Below, in pieces: positions 23,901 to 32,187 of a stretch of 36,505 bases of DNA. Source of the DNA: Ignavibacteriae bacterium HGW-Ignavibacteriae-1. Lineage in GTDB: Bacteria; Bacteroidota; Ignavibacteria; Kapaibacteriales; UBA2268. The stretch covers positions 1 through 36,505 of the forward strand of contig PGYU01000026.1 in the NCBI GenBank assembly GCA_002839825.1, written 5' to 3'. Under the pieces are notes generated by a model. It saw only the letters and a program-made list of their open reading frames with translations. It was not told the origin of the DNA and did not search any database. Within the stretch, counting starts at the first letter, position 1. Each line of letters opens with the position of its first letter. The position numbers and the translations under genes are program-made.

Positions 23901-24200
23901 TTGAAAATCCCGTAAGGGAATAAATGTAAATAACCCCGTATGAAATGCGGGGAAAGAAATCGCGACATATTCAACAATCCCGTAAGGGATTAAATGTAAA
24001 TAACCCCGTATGAAATGCGGGGAAAGAAGCATATGAACATTTTCAAACCACGAAGTGGTTAAAAATGAATAACCCCGTATGAAATGCGGGGAAAGAAGCA
24101 TATAAACATTTTCAAACCACGAAGTGGTTAAATATGAATAACCCCGTATGAAATGCGGGGAAAGAAGCATATGCAACCTATTTACAAGCCTGATGGGCTT
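23901..24200. repeat. Tandem array of paired hairpins with covarying stems
   Basis: Four units at a 69-70 base period share a 28-base block starting TAACCCCGTATGAAATGCGG (23931, 24001, 24070, 24139). This block folds as CCCCGTA/TGCGGGG, including a GT pair. Each unit is preceded by a second, variable hairpin: AATCCC-GTAA-GGGA(A/T) in units 1 and 2, and AACCAC-GAA-GTGGTT in units 3 and 4. After unit 4 a lone variable-type hairpin, AAGCCT-GAT-GGGCTT, stands at 24186-24200. The stem bases differ between units but stay paired. The linker between units (CATAT-ACATTTTCAA) is also conserved, so this is not a CRISPR array. It lies between gltX and a DUF2279 gene. Confidence 0.85.
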
Positions 24201-24285
24201 ACTGTCTTGTGAATTTCAACAACTGACCGTAAAACACGCTCTCCATTTCATACCGTCTTTGTAACAACTGACAGGACAAAAGATA

Positions 24286-25221
24286 TTAATAGTAAATCCA
24301 ATGCAAGCGAATTTCATTTTTTGTATTGTATTCTATTGTAGGGAAAGGAAGTTTGATGAAAGTTAAACCAGCTAAAATCGTTTTCAGAAAATCGGAGTCG
24401 GTTTCAATTTTAGTCCAATCAATATCTAAAGATACTACAAATTTTCTGTATCTCTCTGTTTGAGGTATTTTGACTCCATTATATTCGGTTATATTATATT
24501 GTTCACCAAACATTCCTCCTGCACCGTATCCAAAAGCAAAATTAATCCATTTAGGAATACTTGTATTGGGAAATATTTTTGAAATTGGGAAAGAAAGCCA
24601 ATAAGTATGCCCATTATAATCCTTGAAAATCCTATTAAAAGAATTCGTCCCGAGATAGCCATTTGATATTTTTGAATATGGTGATTGCCAATATGAAAAT
24701 TTATATTTAATGATTTGTTCATCGCAAAGCAATTGTTGACTCAGTACTAATCCAGAGCCGATAGAGTTTGCTATGATATCACCCCAAGAAAAGCCATTGT
24801 CCTGATGTATCCCATCCATGATTTCGATTGGAGTTTGCATCACAAAACCTAATGTGCCGCCAAAAAGTAATGCTTCGCTCTCGGTTATGCCCATTTCTTT
24901 TAGCCCGTGATACCCTACATAGCTATAAAAATATGCACCAAACATATGTCCGAATTTATCAACTTGCAAATAACCACTATTGTCGTTTCTTATGTGAAAC
25001 GGCACAATCTCTTTATCTTTGAACCAAGTTTTGCTGAGCACATACATTGAAAGTGCATAATATGCACTTGTTAATGCAATTGCTTTATATAATGTTTTGC
25101 TATTAATTTGACTCGAATCCCTAATCACTTGATTATTCTCCGGGTTCGCTTTAAGGGATTGACAGCAAAGGCTGTAACAAACCAACGTATAAATGAAATA
25201 TCTTTTTATAATATTGACCAT
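24286..25221 (-). CDS. DUF2279 family exported protein
   Basis: A family of unknown function related to YfiM-like proteins. Residues 1-25 form a signal peptide (MVNIIKRYFIYTLVCYSLCCQSLKA). The family core is visible at about residues 85-175: DKFGHMFGAYFYSYVGYHGL, then a glycine-rich membrane-like stretch (LLFGGTLGFVMQTPIEIMDG), then GFSWGDIIANSIGSGL. The conserved His, Glu and Asp (DKFGH, PIEIMDG, FSWGD) are those usual for this family. The C-terminal half (FGYGAGGMFGEQ, LDIDWTKI, FPTIEYNTKNEIRLHW) is beta-rich and may sit in the outer membrane. It stands alone between two repeat-rich intervals. Confidence 0.75.
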   Translation of the reverse strand: MVNIIKRYFIYTLVCYSLCCQSLKANPENNQVIRDSSQINSKTLYKAIALTSAYYALSMYVLSKTWFKDKEIVPFHIRNDNSGYLQVDKFGHMFGAYFYSYVGYHGLKEMGITESEALLFGGTLGFVMQTPIEIMDGIHQDNGFSWGDIIANSIGSGLVLSQQLLCDEQIIKYKFSYWQSPYSKISNGYLGTNSFNRIFKDYNGHTYWLSFPISKIFPNTSIPKWINFAFGYGAGGMFGEQYNITEYNGVKIPQTERYRKFVVSLDIDWTKIETDSDFLKTILAGLTFIKLPFPTIEYNTKNEIRLHWIYY

Positions 25222-25419
25222 TTTGAATGTTTAAATTAATTTTCAAACAAAAATCCTTAACTTACGGATTCTCAATTCAGATACAACAAAATTAATCAAT
25301 ATTGATTGATAATCCAAATAATTATGAATATGTCAATCAAAATACAAAGCTCCCCGTCCCGTCAGGTGTTACATCGTTTATGCCGTTTCTATGCGACCTC
25401 TTCGAGGTCGAATGTGTAG

Positions 25420-25521
25420 CATTAACAATTTTGCTATAAACATGTGACTCCTTCGGAGTCAAGAGGGATTCATTAACATTTTTGCTATAAACATGTGACT
25501 CCTTCGGAGTCAAGAGGGATT
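25420..25521. repeat. Two tandem 51-base repeats containing GACTCC-TTC-GGAGTC hairpins
   Basis: Each unit runs CATTAACA(A/T)TTTTGCTATAA, ACATGT, then the hairpin GACTCCTTCGGAGTC, then AAGAGGGATT. The hairpins lie at 25446-25460 and 25497-25511. A related stem with a different sequence (CGACCTC/GAGGTCG) precedes them at 25394-25410, so the loop (TTC) is kept while the stem changes. Confidence 0.85.
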
Positions 25522-25584
25522 AGTTTATGCTATCTTCACAATCCCACGAATAAAACCGTGGGTTATATTTCTTTCTCCCTCTCC

Positions 25585-25612
25585 TTCGGAGAGGGTCGGG
25601 GTGAGGTTTCTT
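25585..25612. repeat. Repeat TTCGGAGAGGGTCGGGGTGA..., copy 2
   Basis: 28 bases identical to 6364-6391. Here the left arm is intact, giving a CTCTCC-TTCG-GAGAGG hairpin (with CC and GG extensions) just before the GTCGGGGTGAGG tail. Confidence 0.85.
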
Positions 25613-25673
25613 AGTTTTCCCACGGTTAAAATCGAGGGTATATTATGTTAACATATTTCAGGACAAAAAAAAT

Positions 25674-25709
25674 ACAACACACCCCCTAACCCCCTCTTGA
25701 TAGAGGGGG
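25674..25709. repeat. 36-base dispersed repeat with CCCCCTCT hairpin, copy 2
   Basis: Identical to 6175-6210. It ends 21 bases before the stop codon of the DUF4249 gene on the other strand. It could serve as that gene's transcription end, though this is inference. Confidence 0.85.
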
Positions 25710-25730
25710 GACGGGTTTTGAGGTGTTTTC

Positions 25731-26618
25731 TTACGGTTGGTTCTTGTACAAGAAGACTTCTTTTTCGATTACCGAAGCGGAACCGAACACTCCGTAACCG
25801 CCTTTGATGCTGTTTAAGAGTGGGTCGGTGGAGGTTGATTGTGTGAAATACAAATTCTTGAACCAATTGAGCATGTTCGGGTCGGGATTGAACATTGCAA
25901 GAGTTTGCAGCCCAAACCACTTGAATGCAAACCATACTGCCGCAGTTTCTGTGTTGCCGATTAATCCCCAATTTGTTACATTTTTATATGTGAAATCGAA
26001 GTCCTTGTTTTTGCTCAAAAAGTTGTAGCAACGGCGATTCGGTTCGTCTGTAGCGGGAGTTAAGTATTTTCCGTAATTTAATGTATCTAAGTGCATTGTG
26101 CGAACCAAGAAATAATTGACGCTATCAACTTTAGTCCACGAAATCTTGAGCGAATCCACAGCTTCCAATGCCAAAGTGTCCTGCGGGTAATAAAATGGTG
26201 TTTTGGGTTCGTCAATCCATGCAAATGTTTTGGGCGTTTTGGTGGATGATGTTATTATTTTTCCGTCGGGAGTCGTAATTTTTAACTCATATAAAGTCTC
26301 TGCTTTGACTGTATCGTCCAATTCGGGATAAAAGTAGCCCGGAGTTTCGCCATCTTGATATTCGAGCATAATAGTTTTGCCGTCGTAGGTTAGTTGCACC
26401 ACAGCATCTTTAATCAATCCGCTCTCCGGATTATATTTGTCGGCAATTGATTGAGTATTTCTGAGAATTATTCCTCGAATCGGTTCGCCAACAATCAAAT
26501 ATCCTTCGACATATTTATCTTGAATATAATCATTCGGTGCAGGGTCTTCGCATGACGCAATAATTGATATTAATCCAACAAATATTGCAATTTTAAAATA
26601 ATTATTTAAATTTTTCAT
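25731..26618 (-). CDS. DUF4249 family lipoprotein, partner of the TonB receptor
   Basis: A Bacteroidota outer-membrane lipoprotein family normally encoded beside TonB-dependent receptors and thought to help ligand capture. The lipoprotein signal is MKNLNNYFKIAIFVGLISIIASCED (lipobox IASC). The N-terminal beta-sandwich (VEGYLIVGEPIRGIILRNTQ, IKDAVVQLTYDGKTIML, LYELKITTPDGKIITSSTKTP) is diagnostic of DUF4249. The C-terminal part (AAVWFAFKWFGLQTLAMFNPD) is also family-like. At 295 residues it has the usual length. A clear AGGAG ribosome-binding site precedes the ATG. It follows the receptor by 15 bases, so the two form one operon. Confidence 0.85.
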   Translation of the reverse strand: MKNLNNYFKIAIFVGLISIIASCEDPAPNDYIQDKYVEGYLIVGEPIRGIILRNTQSIADKYNPESGLIKDAVVQLTYDGKTIMLEYQDGETPGYFYPELDDTVKAETLYELKITTPDGKIITSSTKTPKTFAWIDEPKTPFYYPQDTLALEAVDSLKISWTKVDSVNYFLVRTMHLDTLNYGKYLTPATDEPNRRCYNFLSKNKDFDFTYKNVTNWGLIGNTETAAVWFAFKWFGLQTLAMFNPDPNMLNWFKNLYFTQSTSTDPLLNSIKGGYGVFGSASVIEKEVFLYKNQP

Positions 26619-26633
26619 TGTTTTTTCTCCTAA

Positions 26634-28952
26634 TTAAAATTTTAATTCAAATGAAAATGTCGGGATAATCGGCAATAATTTAATATCCTCTACTATCGTC
26701 TCGTCGCCTTCGGTGTCATAAATCCTCATCAAAATATCTCTTCGATTATATACATTGTATATATCAAAATTAATTTTAAACGGTAATTTGAACAAAGAAG
26801 TGATGTAGCTTGCGTTTAAATTTAATTGGTGCGAATTCGGCATACGCAATCCGTAGCGTTGTGATGGGATAACTTTGCCCCATCCGTGATTGTCGCCCGG
26901 CATACCTGTTTGGAATCGAGACGTAGCGCCGGTGTATGATTGTCCGCTTTGGTACATAAAGGTTGCCCCTACATTCCATTTTTCGTTAATTTGATATTGA
27001 GCAACGATTTTCAAGTCGTGGCGACGGTCATATTTGGGTCTGAATTCTTCGCCATTATTTATACTGTCAAATTTGGCATAAACCCATCCTAAGCCATAGC
27101 CTATCCATCCGGCTAATTTGCCGAATTGCTTTTGGAGGAAAATTTCGCCTCCATATGAATACCCTACGCCTGAAAAGAATATATCTTTGACATCTGTACC
27201 TTCAAGTGTTGTTTTATTAACTTCACTGATATTCTCCAAATCCTTGTAGTAAAAGTCAACGTTTAGATTGTAATCGGGGATGGGTTCTGTTTCGAAGCTA
27301 AGGATATAATGATATGCCTTGCTTGGGTCAACAGTTTTATCGGTAGGAACCCAAGTGTCGAATATCGAAAAGTTTTCGTCTCCTGCCAATCTCAAGTATT
27401 GGTGAAATATACCCCAAGATGCTTTGACGGCATACTTGTCGGAAATTTGGTATCGTAGTGCAATTCTTGGGTCGAAAAGTGAATGCTCCGAATAATCCCA
27501 AAAATTCCATCTCAAACCGGTTTGGAGCGAGAACAGTTCGGTGATTTTATAGTTGATTTGCGCAAAAGCACTATAAACCCAATCGTGATAGAGCATATTC
27601 ATTATGCTACCGTCGTTGGTGCCTTCTTCGATTTCGCTATCATCGCCGCTAAAATTACGAGTATATTTGAAAATGTAATTTGTAACATCAATTCCTGTAA
27701 CGGCTGTCAAATTATCGGAAACAAACCATTCCAATTTTGTTTTGAAAGAATAATCTGTTATCGAATTATTCATCGAAACTATAAAGCCGGATGCTTCTTG
27801 TCTGAAACCTTGGCTATAATAGCTCGAAGTCAGATTATTTACCATAAACAAATTATCGGCAAGTATTCTGGTCCATCTCATAGAACCGGCTTTGTTGCCC
27901 ATGAAAAGATTCATCGTCACGCCGCTTGCATCAAAATCGAAGTTGTCATCGCTCAAAAATCCGCTCAAAAATACTTTGTCATCATCCCCAAAATCTTGTG
28001 TAACTTTAGCGTTTAGGTCGTAGAATCCAAAATCGGGAATCGGGTTTTCGGGGTCTGTGTCTATCAATCCTTTGATTAGGTCAAAGTACGTGCGGCGACC
28101 GCTTACGAACCATGAGCCATTTCCAAGAGGACCTTCGAGAGCAAGTTTTGATGAAATTATACCGGCTGAAAGCATCCCTTCGAATTCATTCCGATTGCCA
28201 TCTTTTTGGGTGATATTCAATACCGAAGACAATCGGCTGCCGTATTCCGCCGGATAGCCACCTTTGATTAGTTCGACATCTTTGATTGCATCGGAGTTGA
28301 AAGTAGAGATGAATCCAAACAAGTGCGAAGGATTATACACTGTGGAACCATCTAAAAGCACAAGGTTTTGGTCCGGCGAACCGCCACGAATGTACAATCC
28401 GCTGGACATTTGAGATGAAGTCAACACACCGGGCAACATCTGAATAGTTCTGAACACATCAGATTCGCCGCCGATGCGAATTTCTTTGATTTGTTGAATC
28501 GGGATATTGACTTTGCTAATCGAAATTTGTCGAGCTTCGACATCGCGGTCAGCAACAACAGAAATTTCTTCCGTTGTGATATTAAGTCCTTTCAGAACGA
28601 TGTCCTTTCTCTCCCTAATACCCTTTGTCAGGGTGATTTTCTCCTCATAAGGAGTATAACCGACAGAAGTAACGCGTATAGTGTATTCACCGGCAATTAT
28701 AGGGCTGATTGAATAGTAGCCCAATTTGTTAGTGTAGGCTCCCTTCTTTGAGTCTTTCAACACAACAGTAGCTCCGATGAGAGTTTCACCGGTACGTTCG
28801 TCTTTCACATATCCACTTATTGCTGCTTCATCGCCGAGCAGCACCGCTATGTCTTGGCTCATTACATTTTTTTGAGCCGCTGTCATAATTATTAATGCCG
28901 ACATAAACATTAATAATGACTTATTTTTTAAGATTTTTAAAGTCTTTATCAT
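26634..28952 (-). CDS. TonB-dependent receptor with carboxypeptidase-regulatory-like N-domain
   Basis: Outer-membrane active transporter, energised by TonB/ExbBD; substrate unknown. The ATG at 28952 is preferred over an in-frame GTG six bases upstream. After a signal peptide (to about residue 34), residues about 40-110 form a CarboxypepD_reg-like domain (ISGYVKDERTGETLIGATVV, GYYSISPIIAGEYTIRVTSVGY). The plug is at about 120-240 (DVFRTIQMLPGV, SSGLYIRGGSPDQNLVLLDG, VELIKGGYPAEYGSRLSSVL). The rest is a barrel ending FSFELKF with a terminal Phe. Its size, about 770 residues, is small for a SusC-type protein, and no SusD is adjacent. The partner is a DUF4249 lipoprotein, which favours a SusC-unrelated receptor class. 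It is divergent from the gene at 29099. Confidence 0.9.
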   Translation of the reverse strand: MIKTLKILKNKSLLMFMSALIIMTAAQKNVMSQDIAVLLGDEAAISGYVKDERTGETLIGATVVLKDSKKGAYTNKLGYYSISPIIAGEYTIRVTSVGYTPYEEKITLTKGIRERKDIVLKGLNITTEEISVVADRDVEARQISISKVNIPIQQIKEIRIGGESDVFRTIQMLPGVLTSSQMSSGLYIRGGSPDQNLVLLDGSTVYNPSHLFGFISTFNSDAIKDVELIKGGYPAEYGSRLSSVLNITQKDGNRNEFEGMLSAGIISSKLALEGPLGNGSWFVSGRRTYFDLIKGLIDTDPENPIPDFGFYDLNAKVTQDFGDDDKVFLSGFLSDDNFDFDASGVTMNLFMGNKAGSMRWTRILADNLFMVNNLTSSYYSQGFRQEASGFIVSMNNSITDYSFKTKLEWFVSDNLTAVTGIDVTNYIFKYTRNFSGDDSEIEEGTNDGSIMNMLYHDWVYSAFAQINYKITELFSLQTGLRWNFWDYSEHSLFDPRIALRYQISDKYAVKASWGIFHQYLRLAGDENFSIFDTWVPTDKTVDPSKAYHYILSFETEPIPDYNLNVDFYYKDLENISEVNKTTLEGTDVKDIFFSGVGYSYGGEIFLQKQFGKLAGWIGYGLGWVYAKFDSINNGEEFRPKYDRRHDLKIVAQYQINEKWNVGATFMYQSGQSYTGATSRFQTGMPGDNHGWGKVIPSQRYGLRMPNSHQLNLNASYITSLFKLPFKINFDIYNVYNRRDILMRIYDTEGDETIVEDIKLLPIIPTFSFELKF

Positions 28953-29051
28953 AACCACTTTCGTAAGGTAAATAAAAAATCCAATCCTAATACGTTGAGA
29001 TTTTCAAAAAGTTATACTTTTTTTAGATACTATTTAATTTAAAAATTTTAG

Positions 29052-29059
29052 TAGATTTG
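29052..29059 (+). promoter_or_regulatory. Possible -7 promoter element TAGATTTG
   Basis: Matches TAnnTTTG exactly, 39 bases before the ATG at 29099, in the AT-rich gap between divergent genes. No TTG is seen at -33 spacing. Confidence 0.35.
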
Positions 29060-29098
29060 CATATTGAAATTAGTTTTTATACAATTTAGGTTTTTGAG

Positions 29099-29749
29099 AT
29101 GGGAAAGAAAGATTATTTGAATGAATTTGACGACAAAGCAGTAAATAAAGATGTGAATAAGATTATCATGGTTGTTTCTCTGTTAGTCTTGGTTGCAGCT
29201 ACTATAATGATATACATCTACATTTCATTCGACGAGCCCGTTGAATCCGAAACTGTAATAACTGATGAATTGAAGAGTAAAGCAAAATTCATGGATTCAT
29301 TGCGTCAAGGTGTGCAGAAAGAAGCTTTACCTGAAAAGTATGATGAAGATGAAATACGGATTGTAGTGAGCGAAGAGATGCTATACGAAAGAGCCACTCA
29401 TAAAAAAGATGATGTTTCGGCTGTGAAATACACTATTTCTTATGATGTGGAATTGCAAACTGTCGTGGAAAAAGTGGCTTTCGTATTGGACAAACTCAGC
29501 TTGCCGGTTCAGAAATCCGAAACTGAAAGTACAGTTACATTCGAAACTGATTATTATGATGCTTTCAACAAAACCCCGAAGTCTCCCGTAAGATTCAAAT
29601 ACCAAGTTGAAATAGATAAAGCATCGCCGAAAAATGTGAGAATGCTTTATTACTACCAAAAAAACGATAATCCCCCAAATGAAGGCTTGACAGATGCAAA
29701 TGATTACTTTAACAATACATTTGTAGCTAAAATCAAAGAAGCCTTTTAG
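29099..29749 (+). CDS. Single-pass membrane protein of unknown function
   Basis: Not recognised. This 216-residue protein has a charged N-terminal tail (MGKKDYLNEFDDKAVNKDVN), one strong membrane segment (about residues 22-42, IIMVVSLLVLVAATIMIYIYI), then a mixed, highly charged extracytoplasmic part. That part contains a strand-helix pattern (KYTISYDVELQTVVEKVAFV, STVTFETDYYDAF, VRFKYQVEIDKASPKNVRML). There is no cleavage site, so it is probably a type II anchored protein. It is followed by the epimerase gene on the same strand after 93 bases, and it is divergent from the TonB receptor gene. Confidence 0.7.
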   Translation: MGKKDYLNEFDDKAVNKDVNKIIMVVSLLVLVAATIMIYIYISFDEPVESETVITDELKSKAKFMDSLRQGVQKEALPEKYDEDEIRIVVSEEMLYERATHKKDDVSAVKYTISYDVELQTVVEKVAFVLDKLSLPVQKSETESTVTFETDYYDAFNKTPKSPVRFKYQVEIDKASPKNVRMLYYYQKNDNPPNEGLTDANDYFNNTFVAKIKEAF

Positions 29750-29842
29750 CTCGATTCGTTTTTCGGCTTTGCTTCGATACCAATTTCGCAAATTTGGAAT
29801 CGTCCATTTATAATAAGTATATCATTACAAGCGGCAACAAAC

Positions 29843-30760
29843 ATGAAAATAATATCAGTAATCGGCGGTACAGGACTTATCGGCACACGTTTAGTAGAGT
29901 CACTCTTAAGCTCAGGCTATGGAGTCCGGCTTTTTGTTCGCTCGCTCGAATCCGCACGAAGCAAATTTGATGATAGAGTTGAAATTATTGAATGGAAAAA
30001 TGATGTTGCCTATCTCTCCACTTTTTTGAGTGGCAATTTCGGGATAATAAATTTAGCCGGAGCTCCTCTTGCAGATTCCAAATGGACGGAAGAGTATAAA
30101 AAAGAAATCATTCAAAGCCGAACTAAAACTACAAGTTTGATAGTCAATGCAATTGAAATCGCAACCGAAACTCCCAAAATATTGATTAATGCTTCTGCAA
30201 TTGGAATTTACGGCTCACAAGGGGCAAATTTTTTGACTGAAAGAAGCGATACCGGGAATGATTTCTTAGCACAAGTATGCAAAGCATGGGAGCATGAAGC
30301 ACTGAAGGCTCAAAGCCAAACCAGAGTTGTCGTCCTGAGAATTGGCATTGTGCTATCTGCCAATGGTGGCGCCTTAGAGAAATTACTTCTCCCGTTTAAA
30401 TTATATGTAGGTGGAGCTCTTGGCGATGGCAAACAGTATTGGTCTTGGATACATATTGATGACCTCGTGGCAATGTTTGCTTATGCACTATTAAACGACA
30501 CTATGACAGGTGTTTACAATGCGGTGGCTCCGAATCCGGTCAAAGTGGACGAATTCGCAAGAATTTTAGGCAAAGTAATGGGCAAACCGTCATTCTTCAA
30601 AGTACCCAAATTCCTTCTTAATGCCCTTTTAGGCGAATCTGCCGAAATGGTTCTGTCGTCGCAAAACGTCTCGGCACACAAGATTTTAGACAAAGGCTTT
30701 CTGTTCAAATTCCCTGAATTAAAAGAGTCGCTCAGAGATTTGCTCAAAAACTCTGAATAA
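29843..30760 (+). CDS. TIGR01777-family NAD(P)-dependent epimerase (SDR39U1/YfcH-like)
   Basis: Extended short-chain dehydrogenase of unknown substrate; cytoplasmic. The Rossmann motif GGTGLIG (residues 8-14) binds NAD(P). The family signatures INLAGAPLADSKWTEEYKKEI (about 69-89) and NASAIGIYGSQG (116-127) are present, with VLRIGIVLSANGGAL and WSWIHIDDLVAMFAYAL further on. The C-terminal DUF1731-like tail is complete (YNAVAPNPVKVDEFARILGK, LNALLGESAEMVLSSQNVSA). At 305 residues it has the normal length. In this family the usual catalytic Tyr-Lys pair is not obvious, as here. It converges on and overlaps the rhomboid gene by 17 bases. Confidence 0.92.
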   Translation: MKIISVIGGTGLIGTRLVESLLSSGYGVRLFVRSLESARSKFDDRVEIIEWKNDVAYLSTFLSGNFGIINLAGAPLADSKWTEEYKKEIIQSRTKTTSLIVNAIEIATETPKILINASAIGIYGSQGANFLTERSDTGNDFLAQVCKAWEHEALKAQSQTRVVVLRIGIVLSANGGALEKLLLPFKLYVGGALGDGKQYWSWIHIDDLVAMFAYALLNDTMTGVYNAVAPNPVKVDEFARILGKVMGKPSFFKVPKFLLNALLGESAEMVLSSQNVSAHKILDKGFLFKFPELKESLRDLLKNSE

Positions 30761-31346
30761 AGTGATTTATAATTCCCGGAATTAGTATAATCATCATTAT
30801 GATTCCCGTTAGTGCACCGTAAAAATGGGCGTCATGATTGATGTTGTCGTTTGCTCTTTTAGCTGCAAAATAGCTCCACAACAAGTATAAAATTCCAAAA
30901 ATCCATGCAGGAATCGGTATCGGTACAGGGAATATCATTATTCCGGCATTGGGCATCACCATTATCGAAGCAAAGAGGATGCCCGATATTGCACCCGAAG
31001 CCCCAACACTACCATAACTATAATTGTCCTTATGCCTGATGACAGTCGGGACTGAACTTAGTACCAAACTAACTAAGTAGATTATCAAAAAATTTAAAGA
31101 ACCAATTATTTGCTCCAATGCGAAGCCGAAAAAATAGAAAGTCAACATGTTGAATAATAAGTGCATCAAATCGGCATGAAGAAATCCGGACGTTATGAGC
31201 AAATAAAATTTCTTTTCGTGCACAACTTTCGGAGGACTCAGCACCCAAGCGTAGTACAGCTTGTTGTTTTTGTAAAGAGTATATAAACTGATTAAGACTG
31301 TAACTGCAAATATTACTATTGCAACCGGAGAATTTTCTATATCCAT
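30744..31346 (-). CDS. Rhomboid-family intramembrane serine protease
   Basis: Inner-membrane serine protease that cleaves membrane-segment substrates. At 200 residues it has about six hydrophobic segments. The catalytic Ser117 is in the GASGAISG motif and the catalytic His174 is in NINHDAHFYGALTG. The conserved TSGFLHADLMHLLFNMLTFYFFG (about residues 52-74) holds the membrane-embedded loop region. The short form lacks cytosolic extensions. The substrate is unknown; it sits next to no obvious target. Its 3' end overlaps the epimerase gene's end, so the two transcripts are convergent and share 17 bases. Confidence 0.92.
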   Translation of the reverse strand: MDIENSPVAIVIFAVTVLISLYTLYKNNKLYYAWVLSPPKVVHEKKFYLLITSGFLHADLMHLLFNMLTFYFFGFALEQIIGSLNFLIIYLVSLVLSSVPTVIRHKDNYSYGSVGASGAISGILFASIMVMPNAGIMIFPVPIPIPAWIFGILYLLWSYFAAKRANDNINHDAHFYGALTGIIMMIILIPGIINHFIQSF

Positions 31347-31470
31347 AAACTTTTACTCGTCTAATACGTATTTAACATAATTGTGTAAACTTGTTATATT
31401 GATTTTTATTGACACACTTTGGAACTATTTTTTGTATTTTCGTAAAAATTTGTGGTGTTATGAAGTATTA

Positions 31471-32184
31471 ATGAGACTAATTGTATTAATAGTTTTAACG
31501 ATTTTTGTTTCGAGCACAGTGTTGCATTCGGAACAGGTAGCCTATACATTAAAGGACAATAGCCTCAAAGTATCAATTACAGACCTCTACACAAACTGTT
31601 GTTCTGCATATATTGGCGATTATTCAATTAATCAAACAGAAAATACCATAAGGATTGTAGTCACAGATACTTCAAACCAGCTTTGCAGATGTATGTGCAA
31701 CATTGACTTGGAATACACCGCTACAAGTATCCAAAAGGGCAAATATAAAGTATTCGTCTATCTTGACGAACTCAAAAAGTTCGGCTATCCGAAGGACATT
31801 AGGCGATTGATATCCAGACACGACATCGAATTCGCTAAAGAATGTTTGGAAGAGGAATTGCAAGGTAAGCTCACTCAAAGCGTTTGCAAAACCACAAATA
31901 GCGTCATCAGCCGTAGCGAAATGAAATCTGAAATAGAAGTATTCCCCAATCCGTCTAATTCAATGGTGACAATACGCTTTTATTTGAAAGAGCGTAACGA
32001 TGTTGAAATAAAAATACTAAACTTCTTGGGGAAAGATTTGATGACAATGGAATATACAGGATTGCCCGAAGGAGTCAACACAGTTTCATTTAGTGCCGGA
32101 GATTTGCCCTCGGGAATGTATCTCGGCAAATTGATGACAAAAAGTGGAAATGTCAGTTCATTTAAAGTTGTTTGGTCGAAATAA
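31471..32184 (+). CDS. Cysteine-rich secreted protein with T9SS type A sorting domain
   Basis: Exported cargo of unknown role. An earlier ATG at 31381 is in frame, but the ATG at 31471 begins a proper signal peptide (MRLIVLIVLTIFVSSTVLHS). The mature N-domain carries a striking Cys group, TNCCSAY and then QLCRCMCNIDLEY (five Cys within ~45 residues), plus one Cys near FAKECLEE and one in SVCKTT. This could be a disulfide or metal-binding site (inference). The C-terminal ~80 residues are a T9SS domain (VFPNPSNSMVTIRF, IKILNFLGKDL, LPSGMYLGKL, SFKVVWSK). It has none of the palindromic inserts seen in the 227-6096 genes and so shows the uninserted loop lengths. The next small gene starts three bases after its stop. 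Confidence 0.78.
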   Translation: MRLIVLIVLTIFVSSTVLHSEQVAYTLKDNSLKVSITDLYTNCCSAYIGDYSINQTENTIRIVVTDTSNQLCRCMCNIDLEYTATSIQKGKYKVFVYLDELKKFGYPKDIRRLISRHDIEFAKECLEEELQGKLTQSVCKTTNSVISRSEMKSEIEVFPNPSNSMVTIRFYLKERNDVEIKILNFLGKDLMTMEYTGLPEGVNTVSFSAGDLPSGMYLGKLMTKSGNVSSFKVVWSK

Positions 32185-32187
32185 ATC

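Larger units (their letters stand above)
25222..25730. other. Gene-free interval with a second palindromic-repeat cluster
   Basis: The first ~130 bases are AT-rich with nothing recognised. From about 25361 the interval holds a truncated CGTCAGGTGT palindrome, a CGACCTC-TTC-GAGGTCG hairpin (25394-25410) and a 51-base tandem repeat (25420-25521). These are followed by a CCCACG...CGTGGG hairpin (25543-25562), the second copy of the GGAGAGGGTCGGGGTGAGG repeat (25585-25612), a degenerate CCCACGG element near 25619, and the second copy of the 36-base CCCCCTCT repeat (25674-25709). At least three of these families also occur at 6097-6872. Confidence 0.75.

Noticed and set aside
23880-24176. 98-codon open frame on the minus strand through the hairpin array
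   Set aside because: Its protein is just the translated tandem repeat (LLSPHFIRGY repeated), with no ribosome-binding site or independent evidence of coding.
23901-24178. CRISPR-like look: 28-base repeats at ~70-base spacing
   Set aside because: The intervening sequences are themselves similar to each other, each containing a hairpin and a shared linker. They are not unique spacers, and no cas gene is present.
25674-25709. Rho-independent terminator for the DUF4249 operon
   Set aside because: The hairpin is strong, but on the relevant strand it is not followed by a clear T-run, and the same sequence is a dispersed repeat at 6175. It is listed as a repeat with termination only as a possibility.
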